Shown: positions 8,905 through 18,570 of the stretch, piece by piece
How the letters are laid out: every line of letters begins with the position of its first letter
Numbering within the stretch: position 1 is the first letter of the stretch
Source of the DNA: CAWHOW01 sp963831005
Lineage (GTDB): Bacteria; Bacteroidota; Bacteroidia; Bacteroidales; CG2-30-32-10
Direction of reading: 5' to 3'
DNA: 64,000 bases
Assembly: GCA_963831005.1 (NCBI GenBank)
Contig: CAWHOW010000046.1
Coordinates: 1-64,000, forward strand
Notes under the pieces: model-generated
The model's input: only the letters and a program-made list of their open reading frames with translations
The model's database searches: none
What the model was told of the DNA's origin: nothing
Program-made: the position numbers and the translations under genes

Positions 8905-8916
8905 GTAGTCTTTTTT

Positions 8917-10236
8917 TTAACTTTTTATTCCAATACAGAAATAGTCGAAGCCTTCAGCTTTCATTTCATTGTTGTTGTATATATTGCGCCCATCAAATAT
9001 AACAGGTTTCTTTAAGAGCTTTTTAATTAAGGCATAATCAGGCAAACGAAATTCTGTCCATTCAGTAACAACAAGCAAACAGTCGGAATCTTTTAAAGTG
9101 TCATAAGGGTCTTCGGTATAATTAATGGAATTACCTATTCTGCGTTTAGTTTCAGGAATAGCAACCGGATCGTATGCTTTCACTTTACATCCTGCTTCCA
9201 ACAATTTTTTAATAAGCACAAGAGAAGGAGCTTCCCTCATATCATCAGTTTGGGGTTTAAATGAAAGTCCCCAAAAAGCAATTTGCTTTCCTGAAAGATT
9301 GTTATTGTAATATTTCTTGATTTTATTAAAAAGAACGGATTTCTGATCATCATTAACATCTTCAACAGCTTTTAGAACCCGCATGCTATAACCATTCTCA
9401 TCTGCTGTCTTGATAAGAGCTTTCACATCTTTCGGAAAACAGGAACCTCCATAACCAATACCGGGATAAATGAATTTAGTTCCTATTCGGGTATCGCTTC
9501 CAATACCTTTGCGTACCATGTTTACATCTGCACCAATTATTTCACAAAGATTAGCAATATCATTCATGAAACTAATTTTGGTTGCCAGCATTGAATTGGC
9601 TGCATATTTTGTCATTTCTGCTGAAGGGATATCCATAAATATAATAGGATGTCCATTCATAACAAAAGGCTTATACAAATGGTTCATGATTTCTTCGGCT
9701 TTAGCCGATTCAATTCCAACAACTATTCTGTCAGGTTTCATGAAATCTTCAATGGCAGCTCCTTCTTTAAGAAATTCAGGGTTTGAGGCAATATCAAATT
9801 CAAGTTTGCTGTTACGTTTATCAAGTTCTTTCTGTACTGCTGTACGAACTTTCTCTGCGGTGCCAACAGGAACGGTACTTTTAGTCACAACCAGAATATA
9901 TTTATTCATGTGCCTGCCAACTTCAGAAGCAACAGCCAAAACATATTGAAGATCTGCGCTGCCATCTTCATCAGGTGGTGTGCCCACAGCAATAAAAATA
10001 ACATCAGCTTCATTAACACAGCCAGGCAAATCAGTAGTAAAATGCAACCTTCCTTTTGCAACATTCCTTTTAATAAGATCATCTAAACCCGGCTGAAATA
10101 TAGGGCTAATTCCTTTCTTGAGATTGTCGATCTTTTCCTTGTCAATATCAACGCAAATAACGTTAATTCCAACATCGGCAAAACATGTTCCTGTTACCAA
10201 ACCAACATAACCTGTCCCAACAATAATCGCTTGCAT
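8917..10236 (-). CDS. ugd: UDP-glucose 6-dehydrogenase
   Basis: A 439-residue NAD+-dependent enzyme that oxidises UDP-glucose to UDP-glucuronate in two steps. The N-terminal GTGYVGLVTG loop (residues 7-16) binds NAD, VGTPPDEDG (84-92) is conserved, and the catalytic cysteine is Cys266 in GYGGSCFPKD. Full length for the family. It is the first gene of the minus-strand operon, with a -7 box about 40 nt upstream, and its product is used by the next gene. Confidence 0.95.
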   Translation of the reverse strand: MQAIIVGTGYVGLVTGTCFADVGINVICVDIDKEKIDNLKKGISPIFQPGLDDLIKRNVAKGRLHFTTDLPGCVNEADVIFIAVGTPPDEDGSADLQYVLAVASEVGRHMNKYILVVTKSTVPVGTAEKVRTAVQKELDKRNSKLEFDIASNPEFLKEGAAIEDFMKPDRIVVGIESAKAEEIMNHLYKPFVMNGHPIIFMDIPSAEMTKYAANSMLATKISFMNDIANLCEIIGADVNMVRKGIGSDTRIGTKFIYPGIGYGGSCFPKDVKALIKTADENGYSMRVLKAVEDVNDDQKSVLFNKIKKYYNNNLSGKQIAFWGLSFKPQTDDMREAPSLVLIKKLLEAGCKVKAYDPVAIPETKRRIGNSINYTEDPYDTLKDSDCLLVVTEWTEFRLPDYALIKKLLKKPVIFDGRNIYNNNEMKAEGFDYFCIGIKS

Positions 10237-10275
10237 AAATTCATTTATTTTTAGGTTAATAATATTCTAAACAAA

Positions 10276-10283
10276 CAAAAATA
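10276..10283 (-). promoter_or_regulatory. Candidate -7 box of the ugd-uxs-rfbD-pgm operon
   Basis: On the minus strand the sequence is TATTTTTG, matching TAnnTTTG, 40 nt before the ugd ATG. No clear -33 TTG is seen. Confidence 0.4.
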
Positions 10284-10401
10284 ATTATATTTAATGAATT
10301 AGCTAATGAAAGAATAATAATGATATGGTGTATAAATCATTTTATGATGAATCTTTCTGGAAATAAAACTTTTAGTAATTAAATGCAGGATAGAAAAATA
10401 A

Positions 10402-13104
10402 TCATGATATCTTTTTCTTCAACTCCTTCCACTGTGCAGTGTAGGCTTTCTTAAAGCAATTATACCATTTCTCGCTATCGGTATATTTCTTAATAAGAAA
10501 AGAGGGCTTTTGTTTACTGTTAGTGTTAAAATCCTTAGTGGCAAGCTTGTTGGCAAGGGCTTTCTGCACATCAAAGGTATAGTTATCCGGATAAGACTTT
10601 TTGCGAAGTATCTCAAGGAATTTAAACGCATTATCATTATTGCCCTTATCGAAATAATAATAAGCGCATTTGTAAAGATAGTTGTTGTCCGATTGCGTAG
10701 TTAGGTAGTCAAGCAAAGGGGTATGCCCCAGCCCGCTTGATTTTACATTGTGTGCATTGTAATAATTATCGCATTCAATGTACTTATCAATAGCATTGTA
10801 GTATTTTGAAGCCGAGGCAAGATTCCCCGATTCGGCAAGCATTCGCTGGTATTCGGCAGCATAAAAATACTTATCCTTTGTTACCTTTGCCAGCGAATCC
10901 TTCAAATGGCAGTCAGTGTTATCTTTAACTGTTTTCAGGCACTTAGCCAGGTAGTCATCGGCTTCCTTGAACCTTTTCAGGTTGATATTTATCTGTGCAT
11001 CCCTGTAATATTCCTCGTAACTATCTTGTGCGTACCGGCATTGCTGCGCATGAAGTTTGGTGTTGTAATCGGCAAATGCAAGCTTAAGGATGCTGTCGTT
11101 CGTAAGCCAATACTTTGTTTGCAGTGATTTAGCTGTATCGGCATACTGTTTGGCCTTATCAAACTCGTTGCCCCAAACCCTTATGCAGGCTTTTTCCAGG
11201 TCATTCAGAATAAGCGGTTTTATTGCAGTTACCAGCAGCGAATCAACCCGTTTATCAGCCGCAAGATTATATTTCTTCTCTAATGTTTTTGCCAATTGGA
11301 AGCTCGCAATGGCCTTAGCCCCGTCCTTAGCCGAAAGGTAGGACATTCCATCGGCTATATACTTGTCGTAATATTGTTTCTGTATCAGCGCCGTTAACGA
11401 ATCTGTTTCATGGGCATCACTTATTTCCTGCTTATTCGCCTGCTGAAACGCCCTTGTTTCGGTAATAATCTTCTCCGCTTCAACAGGGTTATTACTGCGG
11501 ATGGCCGACTCCGCTCTCCTCAGGAATATCCTGTACTGTCCTTTCTTTGCTACAATAATAGAAGCCTCCAGCTTATCGCTGCAACGAATAGAGGGATATT
11601 CTTTGCAATATCCTTTGGCCTTTTCCAGGAAAACAAGCGCCGTATCGTATTTCAACTGTTCATTTAATAAAAAGCCGTGCTGGGTAAGTCCTTTTACCAA
11701 CTGGCTCAACAGGTCGTCAGCTTCAGCCGAAGAAATAATATCCATTGAATTATCTTTCTGGTAGTTCTTTGCTTTAACAATATATATTTCGGCAAGGTAA
11801 AGTATATCCTTATTCAGCGCCTCCTGCGAAACAGTAACAAAGGAGTTGTAAACCCCGTATTTGGCCTTTGCTATATCTTTCTGAAGTATCTCATTGCAGT
11901 TTATGGCAGGCGAAGCCGTGCAGAAATCCTTAGCTTTTTCCAGCACATCAATGGCTTCATTAAACTTCTCTACAGCCATAAATTGCTCAGCTTTCGAAAT
12001 AAAATCCTTATAAATATCATTCCCCAGCTTCAGTGTAAGCTTCAGTATCTGCGGATCAGGGTTAAGTTTGGTAGTGATAACGGATATATTCTTTGCAGCA
12101 GCTTCAAGGTCTTTCTGAGTGTAGTAAATAGAAGCGGTCTGGTAAAATGCAGCCGAATAGAAAGGGTTGGCTTCAGTTGCTTTGCCCATAAACTTCAACG
12201 CATTCGTGTAGTCGCCCGCTTTAAAATACTCCATGCCTTTATCATAATAAGCTTTGTCAATAGTGCCAAGCATATTATTTATCATGAACCTCATTTTGCG
12301 GGTTTGCTGGTCAAGGTCGGTAAATTTATCTTTAAATCCGGCAGGGTCGTTATTCTCCAGATGAAGCTTTTCGGGATATGATTTATTTTTAAGTTCATCA
12401 ACCATCTTCTCCACGTCTTTCAGTTCGAAATCATACACCTTAACCATTTCAACATTGTCCAGATTGATAGCCTGTAGTTTCTGTATGGCCCCCGAAATAA
12501 CAAATTCGCTGTTGTAGTAGTCGTTAATGAACTGAACCTCTTTCTTAAATGCAGTTAGCCCCGAATCGGAATAATAGAACAGCTTATTCTTTATTGCAAT
12601 AGTTGGTTGCGACATAAGCTGCATATTCTCCACACTTATATTATCTTTTATTCCTTTTCCCTGCTTTACTTTTATTCCTGCAATAGGCACAGTCGCTGCT
12701 ATCGACCCATCCTGGTTTTTTATCTCTATGGTGAAATCAGCATAATCGGGAAAAAGGCAATCGGATACATTGAATTTTTTATAATAAATATCCCCCTTGC
12801 ATTTCCCGTCTTTAATATCAATCGAAACAGCATGCCAGTAAGGGGTCTTATTATTCGAGAATAAAGTAACTTGTAAGAGGTAAGAAAATGAATATTGGGT
12901 ATAATCAAGCATTTTAGGAATGCTCTTCGATAGTTCCTCAATGATATAATTAGTGATTTTCCCTTTCTCGGAGTTTACATCCGAATATTTAATCAGAAAG
13001 GAATCCTTTTTATTTTCCGGCAATAAATTCTGGGAAATATTCTGGCTGTTAGCGAACTTATAAAAGAAAAGAATGCATATTAAAATATAACCAAAACGCT
13101 TCAT
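10402..13104 (-). CDS. Secreted TPR-repeat protein
   Basis: About 900 residues starting at MKRFGYILICILFFYKFANS-QN, a clear signal peptide; an ATG five codons upstream is less likely because the signal n-region fits MKR. Residues ~30-180 form a beta-rich N-terminal domain (SIDIKDGKCKGDIYYKK). Helical repeats begin near residue 285 with a good TPR (YYDKGMEYFKAGDYTNALKF, then ANPFYSAAFYQTASIYY) and continue to the end as degenerate ~35-residue TPR-like units rich in Tyr, Ala and Lys. It probably acts as a periplasmic or surface scaffold; partner unknown. It is monocistronic on the minus strand, with no sorting domain, so it is likely periplasmic. Confidence 0.75.
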   Translation of the reverse strand: MKRFGYILICILFFYKFANSQNISQNLLPENKKDSFLIKYSDVNSEKGKITNYIIEELSKSIPKMLDYTQYSFSYLLQVTLFSNNKTPYWHAVSIDIKDGKCKGDIYYKKFNVSDCLFPDYADFTIEIKNQDGSIAATVPIAGIKVKQGKGIKDNISVENMQLMSQPTIAIKNKLFYYSDSGLTAFKKEVQFINDYYNSEFVISGAIQKLQAINLDNVEMVKVYDFELKDVEKMVDELKNKSYPEKLHLENNDPAGFKDKFTDLDQQTRKMRFMINNMLGTIDKAYYDKGMEYFKAGDYTNALKFMGKATEANPFYSAAFYQTASIYYTQKDLEAAAKNISVITTKLNPDPQILKLTLKLGNDIYKDFISKAEQFMAVEKFNEAIDVLEKAKDFCTASPAINCNEILQKDIAKAKYGVYNSFVTVSQEALNKDILYLAEIYIVKAKNYQKDNSMDIISSAEADDLLSQLVKGLTQHGFLLNEQLKYDTALVFLEKAKGYCKEYPSIRCSDKLEASIIVAKKGQYRIFLRRAESAIRSNNPVEAEKIITETRAFQQANKQEISDAHETDSLTALIQKQYYDKYIADGMSYLSAKDGAKAIASFQLAKTLEKKYNLAADKRVDSLLVTAIKPLILNDLEKACIRVWGNEFDKAKQYADTAKSLQTKYWLTNDSILKLAFADYNTKLHAQQCRYAQDSYEEYYRDAQININLKRFKEADDYLAKCLKTVKDNTDCHLKDSLAKVTKDKYFYAAEYQRMLAESGNLASASKYYNAIDKYIECDNYYNAHNVKSSGLGHTPLLDYLTTQSDNNYLYKCAYYYFDKGNNDNAFKFLEILRKKSYPDNYTFDVQKALANKLATKDFNTNSKQKPSFLIKKYTDSEKWYNCFKKAYTAQWKELKKKIS

Positions 13105-13325
13105 TACAGTCGAATTCATAATAATATTAGGGAATACCCCAAAACAAAAGTAGTATAAATATAAGACCGGGAAAGTGTGAAAAGGAAAAGATATTAATAC
13201 CTGACTGTTAAGAATATTAAAGTATGATTAAACAGTTCTGCATTTGTTTTTGTAAAGCCTACATTGAATCTGGCTTCATTTTATAAGATATTTTAAAATT
13301 TATTTTTTTATACGTGATTTTATTT

Positions 13326-13333
13326 TAATTTTG
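13326..13333 (+). promoter_or_regulatory. Candidate -7 box for tRNA-Asp
   Basis: TAATTTTG matches TAnnTTTG and lies 40 nt before the tRNA, in A/T-rich DNA. Confidence 0.4.
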
Positions 13334-13372
13334 CAATCCTTAATTATAAGAAAGTAGTTCTTTATTAAGAAT

Positions 13373-13446
13373 GGTTCGGTAGTTCAGTTGGTTAGAATAC
13401 GTGCCTGTCACGCACGGGGTCGCGGGTTCGAGTCCCGTCCGGACCG
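13373..13446 (+). tRNA. tRNA-Asp (GTC)
   Basis: A 74-nt cloverleaf. The acceptor stem GGTTCGG pairs with CCGGACC (one G-T pair), the anticodon stem CGTGC/GCACG encloses CTGTCAC (anticodon GTC), and the T-arm is GCGGG-TTCGAGT-CCCGT. The discriminator is G, usual for Asp. CCA is not encoded. Confidence 0.96.
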
Positions 13447-13454
13447 CTAAAAAT

Positions 13455-13496
13455 AAGCCCTTGTAAAATTAATTATTTTGCAAGGGCTTGTTTTTT
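13455..13496 (+). terminator. Rho-independent terminator of tRNA-Asp
   Basis: AAGCCCTTG (13455-13463) pairs with CAAGGGCTT (13481-13489), the stem extends through TAAAAT/ATTTTG, and a T-tract follows at 13491-13496. Confidence 0.9.
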
Positions 13497-13617
13497 GGAT
13501 GAAAATAAGAGCAATGCCCGTATTCAAAAATTTTATTTATCTTCCTCTATTGCAAAACAAAAAACCACCGAACTCGTTGAAAATTCAGTGGTTTACGTTT
13601 TGTTTCCTTTATTATCA

Positions 13618-13703
<86 letters not shown>

Positions 13704-13862
13704 GTTGCAAAAATAATATTTTTTTTAAAACAGCGGCGAAATTTTATGCCTGTGTTCAACAATTTGAATATAATTACCGTTAACTTGATAGATCCTACCG
13801 ATAACTGATTCCTGCTTGACAACTATATTACGTAAAATTATCTTTGTAATGAAAATGAAATT

Positions 13863-13991
13863 ATGACAAAGAACGATAAACATATTAATCATGTTTTGAA
13901 AAGTAAAATGAGTGGTAGGAAATTTAAACTTAATTTTTTTATGATATTCTGGTTATTGTTTTTTTACAAGAAATCAAAAGCCAAACTTTAA
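13863..13991 (+). CDS. Possible small hydrophobic protein
   Basis: A 42-codon open frame (ATG at 13863, TAA at 13989-13991) encoding a Lys-rich N-terminus, one hydrophobic stretch (LNFFMIFWLLFFY) and a Lys-rich tail, resembling a single-pass membrane peptide. No recognisable ribosome-binding site and no family. The A/T-rich composition could produce this by chance. Confidence 0.2.
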   Translation: MTKNDKHINHVLKSKMSGRKFKLNFFMIFWLLFFYKKSKAKL

Positions 13992-14023
13992 TATTTTTAG
14001 AAAATTAATTTGTAAAAATTAAC

Positions 14024-14031
14024 TACCTTTG
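14024..14031 (+). promoter_or_regulatory. Candidate -7 box for the GWxTD gene
   Basis: TACCTTTG matches TAnnTTTG, 19 nt before the chosen ATG at 14050, which implies a very short leader. Confidence 0.4.
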
Positions 14032-14049
14032 TTTAAAATCATTCAATCT

Positions 14050-15513
14050 ATGAAAAAGATATTGATGTTATTAGGATTTCTTGCTGCTATTACTTCATCA
14101 TATCCAAAGAGCATGCAGGCATACTTGTCGCATGCAACTTTTTATTCTCCAAAAGATGGACCTTATGTTGAAACATATTTGTCAGTTGTTGGCCGGACAG
14201 TAAAGTTCGTAAATGTGGCAGACAACAAATATCAGGCAACAGTTGAAATCACAATAGTATTTAAGCAAAATGATATAGTTAGAGGTTTTAAGAAAATAGA
14301 CCTGAAAAGCCCTGCGATTGAAGATACCAACAAAATTGACTTCACATTTATGGACCAGCAAAGATTTCAATTGCCAAATGGAGATTATAATATGGAAATC
14401 CAAATTGTTGATATTAACAAGCCAAAAGCAGTTCCATTTAAAACATCAGAATCAATTACGATTAATTTTCCCGCAGGAAAAGTTAGTGTTTCAGGAATTC
14501 AGCTTGTTGAGTCCTACAAGCCTTCAGTTTCATTGAATGCAATTAGCAAGAATGGTTACGATCTGGTTCCTTTTACAATTAATTTTTATCCTGAGACAAT
14601 TAACAATCTATCTTTTTATGCTGAGGTTTATAAAACGGATAGTCTTTTTAAACCTGAGGATAAATTTTTGGTGAATTATTTTATCGAATCAAGTGAAACA
14701 AATAAAGTGTTAAGCGATTATTTTAAATTTAAAAAAGAAAGTCCGAAAAATGTGATTGTGGAATTCAATGAATTTGATATTTCTATGCTTCCTTCAGGAA
14801 ATTATAATTTGGTTGTTGAGGTCAAAGATAAAGATAATCAAAGTGTAGCCATCAATAAACTTTATTTCCAGAGAAGCAACCCTTCTGTGCATTTCAACAT
14901 TAAGGATATTGCTACACTTGACGTAAGCAACACTTTTGCCGGAAAGATTACAGATATTGATACTCTTAGGGATTATATTAAATCTACTTACCCTGTTTCT
15001 ACTCAGATCGAAAAACTGTTTGCTGAAAGCAACCTGAAATCATCCGACCTTAAAACACTCCAGCAGTATTTCTTGAATTTCTGGATGACTCGCAATGAAA
15101 ATGAGCCTGCTAAAGCATGGGCGAAGTATTTTATTGAAGTCCAAAAGGTAAATCATGCTTATAGTACAATGATCAGAAAAGGTTATGAAACTGACAGAGG
15201 CAGAGTGTATTTACAATATGGACCACCAAATAGTATCAATTCTGTTGCTTCCGATCCAAATTCATATCCGTATGAAATATGGCATTATTACACATTAGGT
15301 AGTCAAAGAAACAAGAAATTCGTTTTTTATGAACCTGACCTAATCACTAATGATTATGAGCTAATTCAATCAGATGCCATAGGCGAGATTAGTAATCCCG
15401 CTTGGCAGTTAGTGCTTAATAAACGCAGCGATTCAACCAACAATCCTGATGCAACCAAAGGACAGGATTATTTTGGAGGAAAAGCAAACGATTATTATAA
15501 TAATCCCAGATAA
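14050..15513 (+). CDS. GWxTD domain-containing secreted protein
   Basis: A 487-residue protein starting at MKKILMLLGFLAAITSS, a signal peptide; an in-frame ATG seven codons upstream overlaps the promoter and is unlikely. Residues ~20-290 are beta-rich and Ig-like. The C-terminal ~150 residues carry the GWxTD-type signature: QYFLNFWMTRNENEPAKAWA then KGYETDRGRVYLQYGPPNSI and YEIWHYY. Here the eponymous G-W is G-Y. The domain is widespread in Bacteroidota and its biochemical function is not established. It is followed 55 nt later by an LpxL-like acyltransferase and then an M48 protease on the same strand, which suggests a cell-envelope setting. Confidence 0.85.
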   Translation: MKKILMLLGFLAAITSSYPKSMQAYLSHATFYSPKDGPYVETYLSVVGRTVKFVNVADNKYQATVEITIVFKQNDIVRGFKKIDLKSPAIEDTNKIDFTFMDQQRFQLPNGDYNMEIQIVDINKPKAVPFKTSESITINFPAGKVSVSGIQLVESYKPSVSLNAISKNGYDLVPFTINFYPETINNLSFYAEVYKTDSLFKPEDKFLVNYFIESSETNKVLSDYFKFKKESPKNVIVEFNEFDISMLPSGNYNLVVEVKDKDNQSVAINKLYFQRSNPSVHFNIKDIATLDVSNTFAGKITDIDTLRDYIKSTYPVSTQIEKLFAESNLKSSDLKTLQQYFLNFWMTRNENEPAKAWAKYFIEVQKVNHAYSTMIRKGYETDRGRVYLQYGPPNSINSVASDPNSYPYEIWHYYTLGSQRNKKFVFYEPDLITNDYELIQSDAIGEISNPAWQLVLNKRSDSTNNPDATKGQDYFGGKANDYYNNPR

Positions 15514-15568
15514 AGACTTTCTTTCATTCTCTTTTTATAATTTAGCAGTTCATTTATCAGCTTAAAGT

Positions 15569-16450
15569 ATGATAGTGTTCAATTATTTCCTAACTGCAAT
15601 CATTTGGGTGATATCTATAATGCCTTTCTGGATACTATATGGTGTCTCGGATTTTATGTTTGTTGTAATCTATTATTTGGTAGGCTACAGGAAGAAAGTT
15701 GTTTATGCAAACCTGAGGAACTCTTTTCCTGATAAATCAGAAAAGGAAATAAAGCAGATAGCCCATAAATTTTACCATAATCTTTGTGACTTGTTTCTTG
15801 AGGTGATTAAGGTAAAAACCATATCTCAGAAAAAACTTGTAAAGAAGCTCAGGTTTAAAAATATTGAAATAATTAACAGGCTATATCAAGAGGGGAGGAG
15901 CATCATGGCAATTGCAGGGCATATTGGCAACTGGGAGTGGGTAGGCGTTAATATGAAATATTTTTTCAAGCATAAGCCTTTTGCTGTGGTAAAACCATTA
16001 AACAGTAAGTTCTGGGAAGAATACTTATCGCATATAAGACTTCGCTTTGCAAAAGAAGGACTTATTCCTTTTAAACAAACATTAAGAGTATTAGTGAAGA
16101 ACAAGAATTCTATTTCCCTCACTTTATTAGCCGGGGACCAAACACCTACTAAATCAGAGATTGAATATTGGACACCATTTCTTAATCAAGATACCCCTGT
16201 TTTCTTAGGTACAGAAAAGATAGCAAAAGCGCTTAATATGGCTGTGCTCTTCTTTAATATACAAAGAGTAAAACGGGGACATTATGAGATTGAAATTTCA
16301 GTGCTGACTGAGAATCCTAAAGATACCGCTGAAAATGAAATTACAGAAATGCATGTACGCGCTCTTGAAAAAGCTATCATTGCGCATCCCGATAACTGGC
16401 TTTGGAGCCACAGAAGATGGAAACATAAGAAAGAACAAACTAACAACTAA
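15569..16450 (+). CDS. Lysophospholipid acyltransferase family protein (LpxL/HtrB-like)
   Basis: A 293-residue inner-membrane acyltransferase. An N-terminal hydrophobic anchor (residues ~3-38) precedes the HX4E catalytic motif GHIGNWE (His118, Glu123). LAGDQTPT and PVFLGTEKIAKAL further on match the LpxL/HtrB acyltransferase fold, and WLWSHRRWKHKK is the usual C-terminal signature. It probably adds a secondary acyl chain to lipid A. The protease gene starts ten nt after its stop, so the two are likely co-transcribed. Confidence 0.9.
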   Translation: MIVFNYFLTAIIWVISIMPFWILYGVSDFMFVVIYYLVGYRKKVVYANLRNSFPDKSEKEIKQIAHKFYHNLCDLFLEVIKVKTISQKKLVKKLRFKNIEIINRLYQEGRSIMAIAGHIGNWEWVGVNMKYFFKHKPFAVVKPLNSKFWEEYLSHIRLRFAKEGLIPFKQTLRVLVKNKNSISLTLLAGDQTPTKSEIEYWTPFLNQDTPVFLGTEKIAKALNMAVLFFNIQRVKRGHYEIEISVLTENPKDTAENEITEMHVRALEKAIIAHPDNWLWSHRRWKHKKEQTNN

Positions 16451-16459
16451 TCCCCGAAC

Positions 16460-17695
16460 ATGCCTCAACTCCTTTTTATTCTCATTATAACTTTTCTTGT
16501 TGTTGATTATTTACTTGGCAGATGGCTTGATTACCTGAATAGTCTGTCCTGGAGCAACGAATTACCCGAAGAACTGAAAGGCATTTACGATGCTGAAAAA
16601 TACAAGAAATCGCAGGACTACCTGAAGGCAGGGCATAAATTCGCTTTGCTGACAAGCACACTTACTTTTGTTGTAATGCTGCTGTTCTTTTATTTTAAAG
16701 GTTTTGCAGGGGTTGATAATATTGCCCGCGAATACTCTTCAAATTCCATTATCATTGCACTTATTTTTTTCGGAATACTTGGTTTTGCTGCTGATATCCT
16801 TTCAACACCTTTCCAATTATACAGCCAGTTTGTGATAGAACAGAAATTCGGATTTAATAAAACAACAGCTAAGACTTATGTTTTCGACAAATTAAAATCG
16901 TGGCTGTTGGGAGCATTGCTGGGTGGTGGATTGCTTTCACTCATTATCTGGATATATAATTCCACAGGCGAATATTTCTGGCTGATTGCTTGGGCTGTTA
17001 TTATGGCTTTCATGTTGTTTATGACCATGTTCTTTTCCTCGCTGATAGTCCCTTTATTCAATAAACAAACACCTTTGGAAGAAGGCGAACTAAGAAATGC
17101 AATTAATGCCTTTGCCGTTAAAACAGGCTTCAGGCTTGATAATATATTTGTGATTGATGGTTCCAAGCGTTCCACAAAGGCTAATGCTTATTTCAGCGGA
17201 CTGGGAATGAAAAAAAGGATTGTACTTTACGACACCCTGATCAAAGACCACACTATTGAAGAACTTGTGGCAGTACTTGCACACGAAATAGGTCATTACA
17301 AAATGAAACATACTCTGAAAGGAATGATAATGTCAGTGGTTCAGACGGGGCTGATGCTTTACATAGTTAGCCTGTTTATCGGCAATCCTGTTTTATCGCA
17401 GGCATTGGGAGCAGGGCAGGGGAGTTTCCACATGGGTATACTGGCGTTTGGATTGCTTTATAGTCCGCTGTCGCTTATGTTGGGTATATTAATGAATGTG
17501 CTTTCGCGGAAATACGAATTTGAAGCCGATCGTTTTGCCGGTGAGAACTACAATACTTCAGCCTTGCAGCAGGCATTAAAAAAACTTTCGGTAAACAACC
17601 TAAGCAACCTTAAGCCGCATCCGCTTTATGTGTTCTTCCATTATTCTCATCCGCCTTTATTGGAAAGACTTAAAGCGCTTGATAAAATAGGTTGA
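16460..17695 (+). CDS. M48 family metallopeptidase (CAAX prenyl protease/Ste24-like)
   Basis: A 411-residue multi-pass membrane zinc protease. The N-terminal half has several hydrophobic helices (M48 N-terminal region). The zinc motif is AHEIGHYKMKH (HExxH at ~275-279) and the third ligand lies in EFEADRFA (~353-360). The Ste24p-like arrangement, with the motif between membrane segments and NxRSTKANAYF before it (GSKRSTKANAYFSG), fits the CAAX-protease branch. In bacteria such enzymes act in envelope protein quality control; the substrate is unknown. It follows the acyltransferase gene by nine nt. Confidence 0.92.
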   Translation: MPQLLFILIITFLVVDYLLGRWLDYLNSLSWSNELPEELKGIYDAEKYKKSQDYLKAGHKFALLTSTLTFVVMLLFFYFKGFAGVDNIAREYSSNSIIIALIFFGILGFAADILSTPFQLYSQFVIEQKFGFNKTTAKTYVFDKLKSWLLGALLGGGLLSLIIWIYNSTGEYFWLIAWAVIMAFMLFMTMFFSSLIVPLFNKQTPLEEGELRNAINAFAVKTGFRLDNIFVIDGSKRSTKANAYFSGLGMKKRIVLYDTLIKDHTIEELVAVLAHEIGHYKMKHTLKGMIMSVVQTGLMLYIVSLFIGNPVLSQALGAGQGSFHMGILAFGLLYSPLSLMLGILMNVLSRKYEFEADRFAGENYNTSALQQALKKLSVNNLSNLKPHPLYVFFHYSHPPLLERLKALDKIG

Positions 17696-17785
17696 GATTG
17701 TTAAACCAGTACATTTCAAAACTTGCGAACTAGATTATCAGCTATTGGCATTTGCAAGATTGAGGGAGTTTCAGCCGAGTTGATT

Positions 17786-18505
17786 TTATCTTTTAAGTTT
17801 AATATCCGAATAATTAAAGTTCTTTGAGGTTCTGTCGAGATACTGAACGGATATATTAGTAAGCTTATAATAATTTATATATTCTGTGGAAAACAAAATG
17901 TCATTTTCATAAGTGGCTTTCTCTTCGGGGCCTATTGGACCTAATATCTCGCAATTCATGGAATTCTTTCCCTTATCATCCTTTACATTATTATTGTCTG
18001 AATCATAAGGTACAAGAGTAAAACTGATGCTTTTAATTATTTTAGCAGAGGTGTTATAAAAAGTAATATATGCGCCCTGAAAACCTTTAGTATTATCTAA
18101 AACGGAAATATCATCATATACCCAGAATGGCTTTGAATGCAAATAAACATAGTTGACACTATCGTTGTTATTCAGTACTTTTAAATTATTGAATTCGTTT
18201 ATTTCCTGTGCCATCATGCTGATAGCATTCCTTGAGGAATCCTGCGACGGCTTTGTAAGCGATAACATATACGGTGTAATTACCAGGTTCTTTTCATTTA
18301 TATATCCGATAAAATCTCTATCGCTGGTATATTTACAAATATAGCCATTGTTTTTATAACTTAAAACAGTTACTGTATCGCCCCTTGACAAATCAACACT
18401 GTTCCTGCCATCAAACATGGTGACATTAGATGATACAATTGTTTGCTTCTGTGCAACAGCTATTAAACTAAGGATACAAAACCCGAATAATAATAATTTT
18501 CTCAT
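17786..18505 (-). CDS. Secreted hypothetical protein with SH3-like N-terminal domain
   Basis: A 239-residue protein with the signal peptide MRKLLLFGFCILSLIAVAQ. Residues ~25-75 (NSVDLSRGDTVTVLSYKNNG, then YICKYTSDRDFIGYINEKNL) look like a bacterial SH3-type barrel. The remainder is beta-rich (ITFYNTSAKIIKSISFTLVP), resembling an immunoglobulin-like domain. No catalytic motif or sorting domain is seen. It is transcribed convergently with the M48 gene and is 65 nt downstream of another secreted hypothetical, possibly one unit. Confidence 0.6.
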   Translation of the reverse strand: MRKLLLFGFCILSLIAVAQKQTIVSSNVTMFDGRNSVDLSRGDTVTVLSYKNNGYICKYTSDRDFIGYINEKNLVITPYMLSLTKPSQDSSRNAISMMAQEINEFNNLKVLNNNDSVNYVYLHSKPFWVYDDISVLDNTKGFQGAYITFYNTSAKIIKSISFTLVPYDSDNNNVKDDKGKNSMNCEILGPIGPEEKATYENDILFSTEYINYYKLTNISVQYLDRTSKNFNYSDIKLKR

Positions 18506-18570
18506 AGTTTTTTATCTGATGTTTCCATTTTCCATTGAGCCATTATTGCAATGCAAAATTAGTACCAGAT